From contig NZ_LMUH01000009.1 in the NCBI RefSeq assembly GCF_009766105.1, forward strand, positions 1 to 64,000: DNA of 64,000 nt. Reading direction: 5' to 3'. The translations under genes and the position numbers were made by a program. Within the stretch, counting starts at the first letter, position 1, and each line of letters starts with the position of its first letter. The notes under the pieces are model-generated. The model ran no database searches. It saw only the letters and a program-made list of their open reading frames with translations, and was not told where the DNA came from. This DNA is from Granulicella sp. S156 (GTDB taxonomy: Bacteria; Acidobacteriota; Terriglobia; Terriglobales; Acidobacteriaceae). Shown one piece after another: positions 51,901-61,845 of this stretch.

Positions 51901-52971
51901 TTACACCGCTGATTCAGAAAGCTGAAGACTTTTACTGCCCCCAGACCACTGATTTACCAGCGGCTTCACCTGTGTCCCGAGCAGCTCGAGCGCGTGCAGC
52001 ATCTTCGCATGAGGCAGCGGGCCGCCACTCAACATCAACGTAATGCGCGAGACACCACCCAGCACGTCGCTCACGTAGCGCATCTTCTTCGCCACCGTCT
52101 CCGGATCGCCGATAAAGTACGCTCCCTGTTCGCTGCGCTGTGCATCGTAGGCCGCTCGTGTCGTAGGAGGCCAGCCACGCTCGCGCCCGATCCGGGTGAA
52201 CGCCATTGAGAGATACGGCCACAAGTCGTCCGCCGCGCCTTCGGTCGTGTCGGCCACAAACCCAATCCCGTGAACGGCAACATCCAGCTTCTCCGGAGCA
52301 TGTCCGGCCCGCAGTCCCGCCTGGCGATACAGGTCGATCATCGGCCGAAACCGGTGCGGCTCACCACCGATGATCGCCACCGTCAGCGGCAAGCCCAGCA
52401 CTCCCGCGCGTACAAACGATGCAGGTGTTCCACCCACGCCGAGCCGTATCGGCAGCACATCCTGCGCAGGCCGGGGCCATACCCCCTGTCCCGTCAGCGC
52501 TGCCCGATGCTTGCCCTTCCACTGCACGTGTGTCTCGTCGCGCAGCTTCAGTAGCAGATCGAGCTTCTCGGAGAACAACTCGTCATAGTGCTTCAGGTCA
52601 TACCCAAACAGCGGGTAGGACTCAATAAACGAGCCTCGCCCCACCACCATCTCTGCACGTCCCCGCGAGATGAGGTCCAGCGTGGCGAAGTCCTGAAAGA
52701 CACGCACCGGATCGTCAGAACTGAGCACCGTTACCGCGCTGGTCAGGCGGATATTCTTCGTCCGTGCTGCCGCAGCAGCCAGCAGGACTGCCGGCGCAGA
52801 GGCAATGTACTCCTCGCGATGGTGCTCGCCGATGCCATAAACATCCAGGCCGACACGGTCAGCCAATTCGATCTCTTCCAGCAGCTCGGCAACGCGCTGC
52901 ACCGCAAGTTCACCCGCCGGTTGCGCCGTGCCGGTAACCGTCTCTACAAAACTATCGATCCCGATCTGCAT
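51901..52971 (-). CDS. LLM-class flavin-dependent oxidoreductase
   Basis: The 356-residue protein (ATG 52971) is a bacterial luciferase-like monooxygenase. It shows MQIGIDSFVETV, GLDVYGIGEHHREEYIASAPAVLLAA in outline, TSAVTVLSSDDPVRVFQDFATLDLISRGRAEMVVGRGSF in outline, and PLTVAIIGG. It would use reduced FMN and oxygen on an unidentified substrate, in the cytoplasm. Two palindromes lie between it and the divergent MarR gene, and MarR is the likely repressor. AGAGGA precedes the ATG. A start at 53019 would extend through the palindromes and is disfavoured. Confidence 0.9.
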   Translation of the reverse strand: MQIGIDSFVETVTGTAQPAGELAVQRVAELLEEIELADRVGLDVYGIGEHHREEYIASAPAVLLAAAAARTKNIRLTSAVTVLSSDDPVRVFQDFATLDLISRGRAEMVVGRGSFIESYPLFGYDLKHYDELFSEKLDLLLKLRDETHVQWKGKHRAALTGQGVWPRPAQDVLPIRLGVGGTPASFVRAGVLGLPLTVAIIGGEPHRFRPMIDLYRQAGLRAGHAPEKLDVAVHGIGFVADTTEGAADDLWPYLSMAFTRIGRERGWPPTTRAAYDAQRSEQGAYFIGDPETVAKKMRYVSDVLGGVSRITLMLSGGPLPHAKMLHALELLGTQVKPLVNQWSGGSKSLQLSESAV

Positions 52972-52984
52972 ATTTCCTCTTTTC

Positions 52985-53029
52985 GGCCAATTATTTTGGC
53001 CTATTCTCATCGATATCAATTATATTGAT
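52985..53029. promoter_or_regulatory. Two palindromes in the divergent LLM/MarR promoter region
   Basis: GGCCAA-TTATT-TTGGCC (52985-53001) and ATCAAT-TAT-ATTGAT (53015-53029) are perfect inverted repeats in the gap between the divergent genes. AT-rich dyads of about 15-17 bp are the usual targets of MarR proteins. The second would block the marR promoter and the first the oxidoreductase promoter. Confidence 0.6.
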
Positions 53030-53039
53030 GTCAATAGGT

Positions 53040-53522
53040 ATGAAAACGATGCAAAAGGCGAATAAGACGGACAAGAGGGCTGACGGGGTGCAACTGTGGC
53101 TTGTCCTTATGAAAGCCTTCCACTCCATCTCTGCCTATGCGATGCACACGCTGCGCGACAGCGGTCTTAGCGACTCGGACTTTCGGGTGCTGGAGGCCCT
53201 GCTGCACAAAGGGCCGCTGCCGGTAAACGTCCTGGGACCCAAGGTGTTTCTCACGCCAGGGTCTATCAGCGTCGCGGTCGACCGGCTGCATGGCCGGGGG
53301 TTAGTAACAAGGGTCGAAAGCGAAGCCGATCGCAGGGTGCGCATCGTCGATCTAACACTCAAAGGCCGCGGCCTGATCGAGCAGGTCTTCGCAGCCCACG
53401 CCAGGGAGATCGACTCCCTGACGCAGGTGCTGGACCCAGAAGAGCGCAAAAAGGTGACCAAAGCGCTCAAGAAGCTGGGCAAACACGCAGCGGAACGCCT
53501 GCAGTCACCCCAAAAGCTTTGA
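53040..53522 (+). CDS. MarR family transcriptional regulator
   Basis: The 160-residue regulator has the MarR winged helix. GLSDSDFRVLEALLHKGPLPVNVLGPKVFLTPGSISVAVDRL in outline is the helix-turn-helix, GLVTRVESEADRRVRIVDLTLKG in outline is the wing with the typical D-x-R-x-x, and dimerisation helices lie on both sides. Starts at 53028, 53040 and 53049 are all in frame. The first lies inside a palindrome, and 53049 has the best-spaced weak AGG. The stop codon TGA is part of the adjoining TTGACGCAGAG repeat. It probably represses the divergent oxidoreductase. Confidence 0.9.
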   Translation: MKTMQKANKTDKRADGVQLWLVLMKAFHSISAYAMHTLRDSGLSDSDFRVLEALLHKGPLPVNVLGPKVFLTPGSISVAVDRLHGRGLVTRVESEADRRVRIVDLTLKGRGLIEQVFAAHAREIDSLTQVLDPEERKKVTKALKKLGKHAAERLQSPQKL

Positions 53523-53617
53523 CGCAGAGTACGCAAAGGAAAAGCGCCAAGCCTCGCCACGACTGCCGTGGCGTCCTTTGCGTTCTTCCTCTGCGCCCTC
53601 TGCGTCAAGGCTTTTTG
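53519..53617. repeat. TTGACGCAGAG hairpin repeat, copy A
   Basis: TTGACGCAGAGTACGCAAAGG at the left and CCTTTGCGTTCTTCCTCTGC plus GCCCTCTGCGTCAAGGC at the right are inverted. GCCACGACTGCCGTGGC forms an inner hairpin. The left tip supplies the marR stop codon. A close relative is at 54784-54882. Confidence 0.85.
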
Positions 53618-53668
53618 CCTCTTTCTGCCCCGTGCATGTTCCAATAGAAGAGAAGGAACCTGAATAGA

Positions 53669-54769
53669 ATGCCCTTGAATTGCGGAATCGTAGGTCTGCC
53701 GAACGTCGGCAAGTCCACCATCTTCAACGCGCTGACGGCCTCCAAGGCCCAGGCTGCGAACTACCCCTTTTGCACTATCGACCCCAACGTCGGTATCGTG
53801 CCCGTGCCGGATGAGCGCATGGACCGCATCGTGACCATGGTCAAGCCCAACTCCATCGTTCCCACCACCATGGAGTTTGTCGACATCGCCGGTATCGTCG
53901 AAGGCGCGAGCAAGGGCGAAGGCCTGGGCAACCAGTTCCTCAGCCACATCCGCCAGACCGACGCCATCCTCCATGTGGTCCGCTGCTTCGCTGACCCTGA
54001 AGTCATCCACGTGGCGGGCGGCGTCAACCCGCAGCACGATATGGACATCATCAATACCGAGCTTCTGCTCGCGGATCTGGAAACCGTGGAAAAGCGCCTG
54101 ACGAAGGCGGAAAAGGCGGCGAAATCGCAGTCCGCCACGGCTGCGCAGAAGTCCGAGCTCTCCACCATCCAGAAACTCCTCGTGGTTCTGAACGCCGGCA
54201 AACCCGCCCGCACCGCCGAGCTCGAAGACGACGAGAAGCTGGTAGCTCGCGACCTCTTCCTCATCACCATGAAGCCGCAGCTCTACGTCGCCAACGTCGA
54301 CGAAGACGGCATCGCGGCCGGTAACGAATACACCAAGATTGTCGAGCAGCGCGCCGCCGAAGAGAACTCTGAAGTTGTCCGCATCTGTGGCGCGATGGAA
54401 GCGGAGATCGCACAGCTCGAGCCAGCCGAACGGGCTGAGTTTCTCGAAGCTGCAGGGCTGGAAGAGCCAGGCCTCAATCGCCTGATCCACGCCGCCTATC
54501 GCCTCCTTGGGCTCATCACCTACTTCACCTCGGGCGTGCAGGAGGTCCGCGCGTGGACGATCAAGCGCGGCACCAAGGCCCCGGGCGCGGCCGGCGTCAT
54601 CCACTCTGACTTCGAGCGCGGTTTCATCAAGGCTGATTGCTACGCATCCAGCGATCTGTTTGCGCTGGGCAGTGAGCAGGCCGTAAAGGAAAAGGGCCTG
54701 CTGCGCTCCGAAGGCAAGGAATATGTCGTGAAGGATGGCGACATTCTGTTCTTCAAATTCAACGTGTAG
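53669..54769 (+). CDS. ychF: Redox-regulated ATPase YchF
   Basis: The 366-residue P-loop protein has G1 GLPNVGKSTIFNAL, G3-like FVDIAGIVEGASKGEGLGNQFL in outline, the HVVRCF and NTELLLADLETVEKRL segments, and the G4-site variant of the YchF/OLA1 group (LYVANVDEDG in place of NKxD), which explains ATP rather than GTP preference. The C-terminal TGS domain includes TYFTSGVQEVRAWTIKRGTKAPGAAGVIHSDFE in outline. It binds ribosomes and is linked to stress and translation control. It lies between two hairpin repeats of the same family. Confidence 0.95.
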   Translation: MPLNCGIVGLPNVGKSTIFNALTASKAQAANYPFCTIDPNVGIVPVPDERMDRIVTMVKPNSIVPTTMEFVDIAGIVEGASKGEGLGNQFLSHIRQTDAILHVVRCFADPEVIHVAGGVNPQHDMDIINTELLLADLETVEKRLTKAEKAAKSQSATAAQKSELSTIQKLLVVLNAGKPARTAELEDDEKLVARDLFLITMKPQLYVANVDEDGIAAGNEYTKIVEQRAAEENSEVVRICGAMEAEIAQLEPAERAEFLEAAGLEEPGLNRLIHAAYRLLGLITYFTSGVQEVRAWTIKRGTKAPGAAGVIHSDFERGFIKADCYASSDLFALGSEQAVKEKGLLRSEGKEYVVKDGDILFFKFNV

Positions 54770-54783
54770 CACCCCGAAAAGCC

Positions 54784-54882
54784 TTGACGCAGAGGGCGCA
54801 GAGGAAAGACGCAAAGGACGCCACGGTAGCCGTAGCGAAGCTTGGCGCTCTTCCTTTGCGAGCTTTGCGTCAAGGCCTTTGC
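54784..54882. repeat. TTGACGCAGAG hairpin repeat, copy B
   Basis: TTGACGCAGAGGGCGCAGAG at the left is matched by GCGAGCTTTGCGTCAAGGCC at the right. GGCGTC-like and AGCGAAGCTTGGCGCTC inner segments also recur in the 5.5-kb copy (GTAGCGAAACTTGGCTC). It follows ychF by 15 nt. Confidence 0.85.
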
Positions 54883-54972
54883 CGTTGCTTGTTCGGGCGA
54901 GTACACACCAAGGTTCACCCACTCGTATTGCTACCCACCCACAGCCCCACTCTGTCCGACACTTGAACTGAC

Positions 54973-56088
54973 ATGGCAAAGAAGAAACTACGCGTAGGCA
55001 TTCTGTTTGGCGGCAAGAGCGGTGAGCATGAGATCTCGCTCCGCTCCGCCCGCTCCATCCTCAAGGCAATCGATCGCAAAAAGTACGACGTGGTCGAGCT
55101 GGGCATCACCAAACAGGGCCGCTGGCTGCAAAGCTCCGCCGCACAGGCCCTGCTCGGCGGCGATTCGACTCCCACAGACTCTAAGGACGAAGCCGGCCTC
55201 ACCATCGCCGCCGCCGCTGCCGAACCGGCCGCAGGTACGGGCCTCGATGTCGTCTTCCCCGTTCTGCACGGCACCTTCGGCGAAGACGGCACCATTCAAG
55301 GTCTCTTCGAACTCGCCGATATCGCCTATGTAGGTTCGGGCGTGCTGGGCTCCTCCGCAGGCATGGATAAAGATGCGATGAAGCGGATGTTCTTCGCCGC
55401 TGGCCTTCCGATGACGCCCCACGTCACGCTGCTGCGCTCCGAGTGGCGCACCGACGCGAAGAAATCCACGCGCCTCATCGAGAAAACCCTGCAATATCCC
55501 GTCTTCGTAAAGCCCGCGAACCTCGGCAGCTCGGTCGGTATCAGCAAAGTAAAGTCACGCGCTGATCTGGCCGCGGCCATGGACCTCGCCGCAAGCTTCG
55601 ACCGCAAGATCGTCATCGAGCAAGGCGTCGGTGGCCCGGGCGTAAAGCCGCGCGAACTGGAAGTTGCAGTCCTCGGCAACGACGCGCCCGAAGCCAGCAT
55701 CGTCGGCGAGATCGTGCCGGCCAAAGAGTTCTACGACTACGAGGCCAAGTACGAGCTCAACGGCGCGGACGAGAGCGTCAGCATCATCCCCGCGAAGCTC
55801 ACGAAGGCCGAAGAGAAGAAGATTCGCGCCATGGCCATCGCGGCCTTCCGCGCCTGCGACTGCGCAGGCCTCGCGCGCGTCGATTTTCTGATGGCTCCCG
55901 CAGTCAAAGGTAAACCTGCCGAAATCGTCCTCAACGAGATCAACACGCTGCCTGGCTTTACCTCGATCAGCATGTACCCCAAGCTGTGGGCGGCGAGCGG
56001 TGTCCCGTACTCAAAACTCATCGACAAACTCATTGAGCTAGCGCTGGAGCGCCATCGCGAGAAGCAGCAGACGCACTTCAGCCGGTAG
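54973..56088 (+). CDS. ddl: D-alanine--D-alanine ligase
   Basis: The 371-residue ATP-grasp enzyme has GILFGGKSGEHEISLRSARSIL in outline at the N-terminus, VVFPVLHGTFGEDGTIQGLFEL in outline, VGSGVLGSSAGMDKDAMK, FVKPANLGSSVGISKV (ATP-binding loop), EQGVGGPG with RELEVAVLG, and RVDFLM then EIVLNEINTLPGFT (metal-binding Glu and Asn). It makes the D-Ala-D-Ala dipeptide for peptidoglycan in the cytoplasm. It is a stand-alone gene following a repeat and ends 21 nt before the DUF2264 gene, which may be co-transcribed. Confidence 0.96.
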   Translation: MAKKKLRVGILFGGKSGEHEISLRSARSILKAIDRKKYDVVELGITKQGRWLQSSAAQALLGGDSTPTDSKDEAGLTIAAAAAEPAAGTGLDVVFPVLHGTFGEDGTIQGLFELADIAYVGSGVLGSSAGMDKDAMKRMFFAAGLPMTPHVTLLRSEWRTDAKKSTRLIEKTLQYPVFVKPANLGSSVGISKVKSRADLAAAMDLAASFDRKIVIEQGVGGPGVKPRELEVAVLGNDAPEASIVGEIVPAKEFYDYEAKYELNGADESVSIIPAKLTKAEEKKIRAMAIAAFRACDCAGLARVDFLMAPAVKGKPAEIVLNEINTLPGFTSISMYPKLWAASGVPYSKLIDKLIELALERHREKQQTHFSR

Positions 56089-56109
56089 ACGCGCTAAGCT
56101 GGAGCTCCT

Positions 56110-57351
56110 ATGCGCCGCCGCGATCTCCTGAAGTCGACACTGGCAACCGCCGCCGCGACGGTGCTACCCGGCATCGCCGCGGCGGAGGCAAAGCCTGTAC
56201 CTCTCCCCAACGACCGCGCCTTCTGGCTGCAGCAGATGCAGCGCGTCGCGCATCCGGTGCTCGACGCACTCAGCCATCGCCGCCTCAAAGCGCTCATGCC
56301 CGTCGAGGCGTTCAAGGGCAACGAAGAGAGCCGCCACCACACCACCTATCTCGAAGCCTTCGCCCGCACCCTCAGCGGGATAGCGCCCTGGCTGGAGCAC
56401 GGTCCGACCCAGGGTGCAGAGGGAGATCTACGCCTTCATTACGTCGGTCTGGCCAGCGATGCGCTGGCAGCAGGCATCGATCCGCACTCGCCTGACTATC
56501 TCGAATTCGGCGCCAACTCGCAGACTCTTGTCGACGCGGCCTTTCTCTCGCTCGCTGTCCTGCGCGCTCCACAAGTTCTGGGATCAACGCTTCATGACAG
56601 TGTCCGCAAGCAGTTAGCTGAGGCTCTCCGCGCTACGCGTCCGATCAAGCCTCCGTTCAACAACTGGCTGCTCTTCAGCGCTGCTGTCGAAGCCGCACTT
56701 TTCATCCTGGGCGAGCCGTGGGACCGATCGCGAGTCGACAACGCTTTGCGGGAACTCGCGATCTGGTACGTCGGCGATGGCGCTTATGGCGACGGTCCAC
56801 ACTTCCACTGGGACTACTACAACTCGTTCGTCATGCATCCCTTCCTGCTCGCGATTCTCGACGCCGTAGGCGATCAGGACGCCGCGTGGAAGGCGATGGC
56901 CCCTGCCATCCACAAGCGCGCCACACGCTACGCCCAGATGCAGGAACGGCTCATCGCGCCGGATGGCAGCTATCCGGCCATTGGCCGTTCCATCACCTAT
57001 CGCTGCGGCGCCTTCCATCTGCTGGCCGACGCCGCGCTGCGCCAGATGCTGCCCGAAGACCTCTCGCCCGAGCAGGTGCGCTGCGCTCTAGCCGCGGTGA
57101 TCCACCGCACATTGACACCAGAAGGAACGTTCGACACCAACGGCTGGCTACGCATCGGTCTTAGCGGACATCAGCCATCGCTGGGGGAGAGCTACATCTC
57201 CACAGGCAGTCTGTATCTCTGTGCCAACGCGTTTCTGCCTCTGCGCTTGCCACCGGAAGAGCGCTTCTGGTCCGCTCCCAGCGCGCCCTGGACTTCGCAA
57301 AAGCTGTGGAGCGACATCGATCTGCCGGCCGATCACGCGATCGAAGGCTGA
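56110..57351 (+). CDS. Tat-exported DUF2264 protein
   Basis: The 413-residue protein begins with a Tat-like signal (MRRRDLLKSTLATAAATVLPG) and matches the DUF2264 pattern. It has FWLQQMQRVAHPVLDAL in outline, GIAPWLEHGP, FGANSQTLVDAAFLSLAVLRAP in outline, NNWLLFSAAVEAAL, YGDGPHFHWDYYNSFVMHPFL in outline, YPAIGRSITYRCGAF and SLGESYISTGSLYLCANAFLPL in outline. The fold should be an alpha/alpha toroid like polysaccharide-processing enzymes. No biochemical activity is established that I can name. It is probably active on plant-derived glycans in the periplasm. Confidence 0.85.
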   Translation: MRRRDLLKSTLATAAATVLPGIAAAEAKPVPLPNDRAFWLQQMQRVAHPVLDALSHRRLKALMPVEAFKGNEESRHHTTYLEAFARTLSGIAPWLEHGPTQGAEGDLRLHYVGLASDALAAGIDPHSPDYLEFGANSQTLVDAAFLSLAVLRAPQVLGSTLHDSVRKQLAEALRATRPIKPPFNNWLLFSAAVEAALFILGEPWDRSRVDNALRELAIWYVGDGAYGDGPHFHWDYYNSFVMHPFLLAILDAVGDQDAAWKAMAPAIHKRATRYAQMQERLIAPDGSYPAIGRSITYRCGAFHLLADAALRQMLPEDLSPEQVRCALAAVIHRTLTPEGTFDTNGWLRIGLSGHQPSLGESYISTGSLYLCANAFLPLRLPPEERFWSAPSAPWTSQKLWSDIDLPADHAIEG

Positions 57352-57399
57352 CGCCAGGATGCCCGGGATATTCAGGCCATAAGGATTACGATAGATACG

Positions 57400-58629
<1,230 letters not shown>

Positions 58630-58683
58630 TTGTGGTGAGATCTATGGGCACGCCTGTAAAGAGCATTAACTACTCCTACGCTT

Positions 58684-58728
58684 GTCATTTCTCCGCTCCC
58701 GTTGGTCGGTCGAAATGACTGGTTTTTG
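58684..58728 (+). terminator. Hairpin terminator after ilvA
   Basis: GTCATTTC (58684-58691) and GAAATGAC (58712-58719) form an 8-bp perfect stem, followed by TGGTTTTT. The GTCATTTC...GGTCGAAATGAC form also resembles the outer arms of the composite repeats at 15.3 and 49.4 kb, so this terminator may itself be repeat-derived. Confidence 0.65.
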
Positions 58729-58741
58729 GGGAGGGCTCATA

Positions 58742-58755
58742 AGTACATCTGTACT
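58742..58755. promoter_or_regulatory. AGTACA-TC-TGTACT palindrome upstream of lacI-type gene
   Basis: A perfect 14-bp palindrome lies about 41 bp upstream of a TATAAA -10-like hexamer (58796-58801). It could be the operator of the LacI-type regulator or of an upstream-acting factor. Known LacI operators usually have a central CG, which this one lacks. Confidence 0.4.
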
Positions 58756-58881
58756 ACTAGACAAGTAACGGGCCTGCCGAATCAAGCGTGTGTCCTATAA
58801 ACGGAATAGACTTGTTTGGATTCGGCTGCAAGATTCGCTATCGTAACGGAAGCGGAAAGGCGATCGCTCTCACACACACAC

Positions 58882-59886
58882 GTGAACATCCGAGAGGTAG
58901 CAAAGAAAGCCGGCGTCTCTACAGCCACTGTCTCCAGGGTTGTAAACGCCACTGTTCCAGTCGGCGCCGTCACCGAGCGCCGCGTGCGTAGCGCAATCAA
59001 GGCCCTTGGCTACTACCCCAACACCCATGCGCGCACCCTCGGCTCCGGCAAGAGCCACATGTACGGCCTCATCATCTCCGATATCAGCAACCCCTTCTTC
59101 CCGGACATCGCCAAGTGTTTCGAGCGCATCGCGGTCGAGCACGGGCAGGAGCTGCTGATTGCGAATACGGACTACCAGCCCCAGCGGATGCAGCTATGCG
59201 TTCGCAGAATGCTGGAGCGCAAAGTAGACGGCGTTGCCATCATGACCTCGGAGATGGATCCCCATCTCATCCGGCTCTTGAACAAGCGCGGCATCCCGAT
59301 CGTGTTCCTCGATACCGGCCGTGTAGGGCCGTATATCAGCAACATCTTCATCGATTACTCCAACGGTATTGAAAAGGCCATCGAGCATCTGGTGGGCCTG
59401 GGACACAAGAAGATCGCTTTCGTAAGTGGTCCCGCTACCCTCGCATCGGCCAACATCCGTAGCGAGGCCTTTGAGCTCTCTCTCAAGAAGAGAGGCCTGA
59501 AATCCGCCGCCAGCTATAGGAAGAGTGGCGATCATCGCATTGAAGGCGGACAGAGTGCCATGGAGGAGTTGCTGAAGCTACGCCAGCCGCCGACGGCCGT
59601 GATTGCTTCGAACGACCTGACCGCGATCGGCATCATCCGCGCAATTCATGCCGCCGGCCTGAAGGTTCCGGGAGACATCTCGGTCATAGGCTTCGACGAT
59701 ATCGAGATCAGCAAGTTCCTGCAGCCACCCCTCACCACAATTCGTGTTCCGCGTGCTGAGATCGGAGTGAGCGCCTTTACGGCGCTCTATGCGGCCAGCA
59801 GCAAACGCGCGGCTCATGGCACGGAGTACAGAATTTCAACCGAACTGGTCGTTCGCGAGTCCACAGGCCCAGTCAAAGCCAAATAG
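58882..59886 (+). CDS. LacI family transcriptional regulator
   Basis: The 334-residue regulator (GTG 58882) starts NIREVAKKAGVSTATVSRVVN, the LacI helix-turn-helix, with hinge ALGYYPNTHARTLGSGKS. The ligand-binding domain follows (YGLIISDISNPFFPDIAKCFE in outline; ERKVDGVAIMTSE; AVIASNDLTAIGIIRAIH; DISVIGFDDIEISKFLQPPLTTIRVP in outline). The longer frame from TTG 58816 adds residues that are not part of the family. It is followed on the same strand by the alpha-galactosidase gene after 129 bp, so it is a probable sugar-responsive repressor of that gene. Confidence 0.92.
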   Translation: MNIREVAKKAGVSTATVSRVVNATVPVGAVTERRVRSAIKALGYYPNTHARTLGSGKSHMYGLIISDISNPFFPDIAKCFERIAVEHGQELLIANTDYQPQRMQLCVRRMLERKVDGVAIMTSEMDPHLIRLLNKRGIPIVFLDTGRVGPYISNIFIDYSNGIEKAIEHLVGLGHKKIAFVSGPATLASANIRSEAFELSLKKRGLKSAASYRKSGDHRIEGGQSAMEELLKLRQPPTAVIASNDLTAIGIIRAIHAAGLKVPGDISVIGFDDIEISKFLQPPLTTIRVPRAEIGVSAFTALYAASSKRAAHGTEYRISTELVVRESTGPVKAK

Positions 59887-59951
59887 CGCTCTGCGCGTGT
59901 TCCTGCTCTTGAGACCTATCATCGCTGGCGCACTACGGCCATCGAACCCGC

Positions 59952-59996
59952 CTCCACAAAGAAAGATTGTGTATCTCCACAAAGCTAGTCTAAAAT
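59952..59996 (+). promoter_or_regulatory. Candidate promoter and direct repeats before alpha-galactosidase
   Basis: CTCCACAAAG occurs twice, at 59952-59961 and 59975-59984, 23 bp apart. TTGTGT (59967-59972) and TAAAAT (59991-59996) with an 18-bp spacer make a reasonable sigma-70-type promoter overlapping these repeats. LacI-type regulators can bind such positions, so this is a regulatory hypothesis. Confidence 0.45.
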
Positions 59997-60015
59997 TCCT
60001 CGCGACGGAGAAATT

Positions 60016-61593
60016 ATGAAATCGGTTACATCAAAGCATTTCAATTTCATCACCCACGCGTGCTGCCTGCTTGGTTTGCTGATCAGCACCGCAGTCGCGT
60101 ATGCGCAGACCGACCTCTCGGGCTATTGGCTACTCAAGGTCTCGAATGGAGACGGAACCTATAGAGAGACCTATTTCGAGTTGAAGCAGAAGGGTGAAAC
60201 CCTTACCGGCAGTCTGTTGGGCAGAGGCCCAAATGGTATCCCGCTCACTGGATCGTTCAAAGACGGTCAGGTGCACTTCGCCACAGTGGTGGCAGCTCCA
60301 CCCGGCGCAGGCTTTTCCGGACGCCAGGTAGCCTATGACGGCACCTTTGAAAACGGAAAGTTTCTGCTTCAGACCATGTCCCGTAAAGAGCTTATAAAAG
60401 GAGTTGCCGAGCGCTCCACCTACGAGGCCACCTTGCCTCCCGCAAGGCTCGCCTTACCTGAACTTCACGACGTCCCCGACAATGGGCTGGCACGAACGCC
60501 ACCGATGGGTTGGAACAGTTGGAACAAGTTTGCCGGAAAGGTCGACGACGCAACCGTTCGCAAGACCGCGGACGCGATCGTCGCCAGCGGCATGAGCAAA
60601 GCTGGTTACGTGTACATCAACATCGACGACACCTGGGAGGGCGCTCGGGACGCGAAGGGCAACATCACCACCAACACTAAATTCCCCGACATGAAAGCCC
60701 TCGCCGACTATGTGCACTCCAAGGGGCTGAAGATCGGCATCTACTCTTCGCCTGGCCCCGAGACCTGCGCCGGTTACGAAGGCAGCTATGGACACGAAGA
60801 GCAGGACGCAGAGACCTACGCCGCCTGGGGCATCGACTACCTCAAATACGATCTATGCGGCGCTCGCCGGATCTATAAGCAGACCGCCGAAGAGACACGC
60901 GGCCTCTACCAGAAGATGGGCGACGCTCTTCAGCACACGGGAAGGCCCATCGTCTATAGCCTCTGTGAGTATGGCGTCGGCGACGTATGGAAGTGGGGAC
61001 CAGAGGTAAGCGGAAACCTGTGGCGCACCACTGGCGACATTCAGGACAACTGGGCTTCTATGGATCGAATCGGGTTTGCCCAACTCGACATTTCCGCCTA
61101 CGCCCAGCCTGGCCATTGGAATGACCCGGACATGCTCGAAATCGGCAATGGCGGCATGACCGCCGACGAGTACCGCACGCACATGAGTCTCTGGTCGATG
61201 CTGGCGGCTCCCTTGATCGCCGGAAATGATGTGGCCAATATGAGCGACGAGACTAAGTCCATTCTGCTGAATGCCGATGTCATTGCCATCGATCAGGACC
61301 CTTTGGCAAAACCAGTGCAGGAGGTTGCCGTTCAAGATAAATCTGTGACCCTCGTGCGGCCATTGCGAGATAACGCTGTGGCTGTCGGCCTGTTCAATAG
61401 AGGAGACCATCCCGTGCAGATAAGTTTCCGCTGGGACAGCCTGCACCTTGGAGCCGTGCTTGGCGCCAAGACATTGCATGCCACAGATCTGTGGAAGCAT
61501 GAAGAGGTTCTCGTTGCAGGGGACAGCTACACTGCAACCGTTCCCAGTCATGGTGTTGTTCTGCTAAAGGTTTCAGCGACTGCGAACAACTAG
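60016..61593 (+). CDS. Secreted GH27 alpha-galactosidase with N-terminal beta domain
   Basis: The 525-residue enzyme has a signal peptide (LLGLLISTAVAYAQ) and an extra beta-rich domain (residues about 32-140: SGYWLLKVSNGDGTYRE, TYFELKQKGETLTGSLLG). The GH27 barrel has PPMGWNSWNKFAGK, YVYINIDDTWEG, WGIDYLKYDLC (nucleophile D279), CEYGVGDVWKWG and GHWNDPDMLEIGN (acid/base D372). The C-terminal domain ends VPSHGVVLLKVS. It releases terminal alpha-galactose from galactomannan or raffinose-type sugars. GGAG precedes the ATG. LacI upstream is its probable regulator. Confidence 0.95.
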   Translation: MKSVTSKHFNFITHACCLLGLLISTAVAYAQTDLSGYWLLKVSNGDGTYRETYFELKQKGETLTGSLLGRGPNGIPLTGSFKDGQVHFATVVAAPPGAGFSGRQVAYDGTFENGKFLLQTMSRKELIKGVAERSTYEATLPPARLALPELHDVPDNGLARTPPMGWNSWNKFAGKVDDATVRKTADAIVASGMSKAGYVYINIDDTWEGARDAKGNITTNTKFPDMKALADYVHSKGLKIGIYSSPGPETCAGYEGSYGHEEQDAETYAAWGIDYLKYDLCGARRIYKQTAEETRGLYQKMGDALQHTGRPIVYSLCEYGVGDVWKWGPEVSGNLWRTTGDIQDNWASMDRIGFAQLDISAYAQPGHWNDPDMLEIGNGGMTADEYRTHMSLWSMLAAPLIAGNDVANMSDETKSILLNADVIAIDQDPLAKPVQEVAVQDKSVTLVRPLRDNAVAVGLFNRGDHPVQISFRWDSLHLGAVLGAKTLHATDLWKHEEVLVAGDSYTATVPSHGVVLLKVSATANN

Positions 61594-61620
61594 GTTAGCG
61601 GTGTCGAATAATCAGGTTTT

Positions 61621-61668
61621 AGTGGGGTGCTGACTGCGCGATTTGCAGCGCACCCCACTTTGGCTTTT
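61621..61668 (+). terminator. Hairpin terminator after alpha-galactosidase
   Basis: AGTGGGGTGC (61621-61630) pairs exactly with GCACCCCACT (61650-61659), enclosing a CTG/CAG extension. TTGGCTTTT follows. It lies 28 nt beyond the stop codon and has the strength expected of an intrinsic terminator. Confidence 0.75.
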
Positions 61669-61791
61669 GCGTCGGTGTCTTTGCTTTTCTGGTTGTCATT
61701 CCGAGTGAAACGAGGAATCTGCTTTCTCCCGCTTTTCACTAGTGCCACTAAAAACCTAATGCGTTAGCTCATCAAACTATCGCTTTGAAGG

Positions 61792-61845
61792 GGCGGGGCT
61801 TCAGCCCCGCCGCTAAGACATCACCTCAGGAGCGGCTTCAGCCGC
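61792..61845. repeat. Pair of GGGCTTCAGCCC-type hairpins
   Basis: GGCGGGGCT-TC-AGCCCCGCC (61792-61811) and GCGGCT-TC-AGCCGC (61832-61845) are perfect stems with the same TC loop. Both share the core GGCTTCAGCC. They look like two units of one small dispersed hairpin family. Confidence 0.8.

Noticed and set aside
53135-54979. 614-codon minus-strand open frame
   Set aside because: It runs antisense through marR, a repeat and ychF. No domain is recognisable, and it includes translated repeat sequence.
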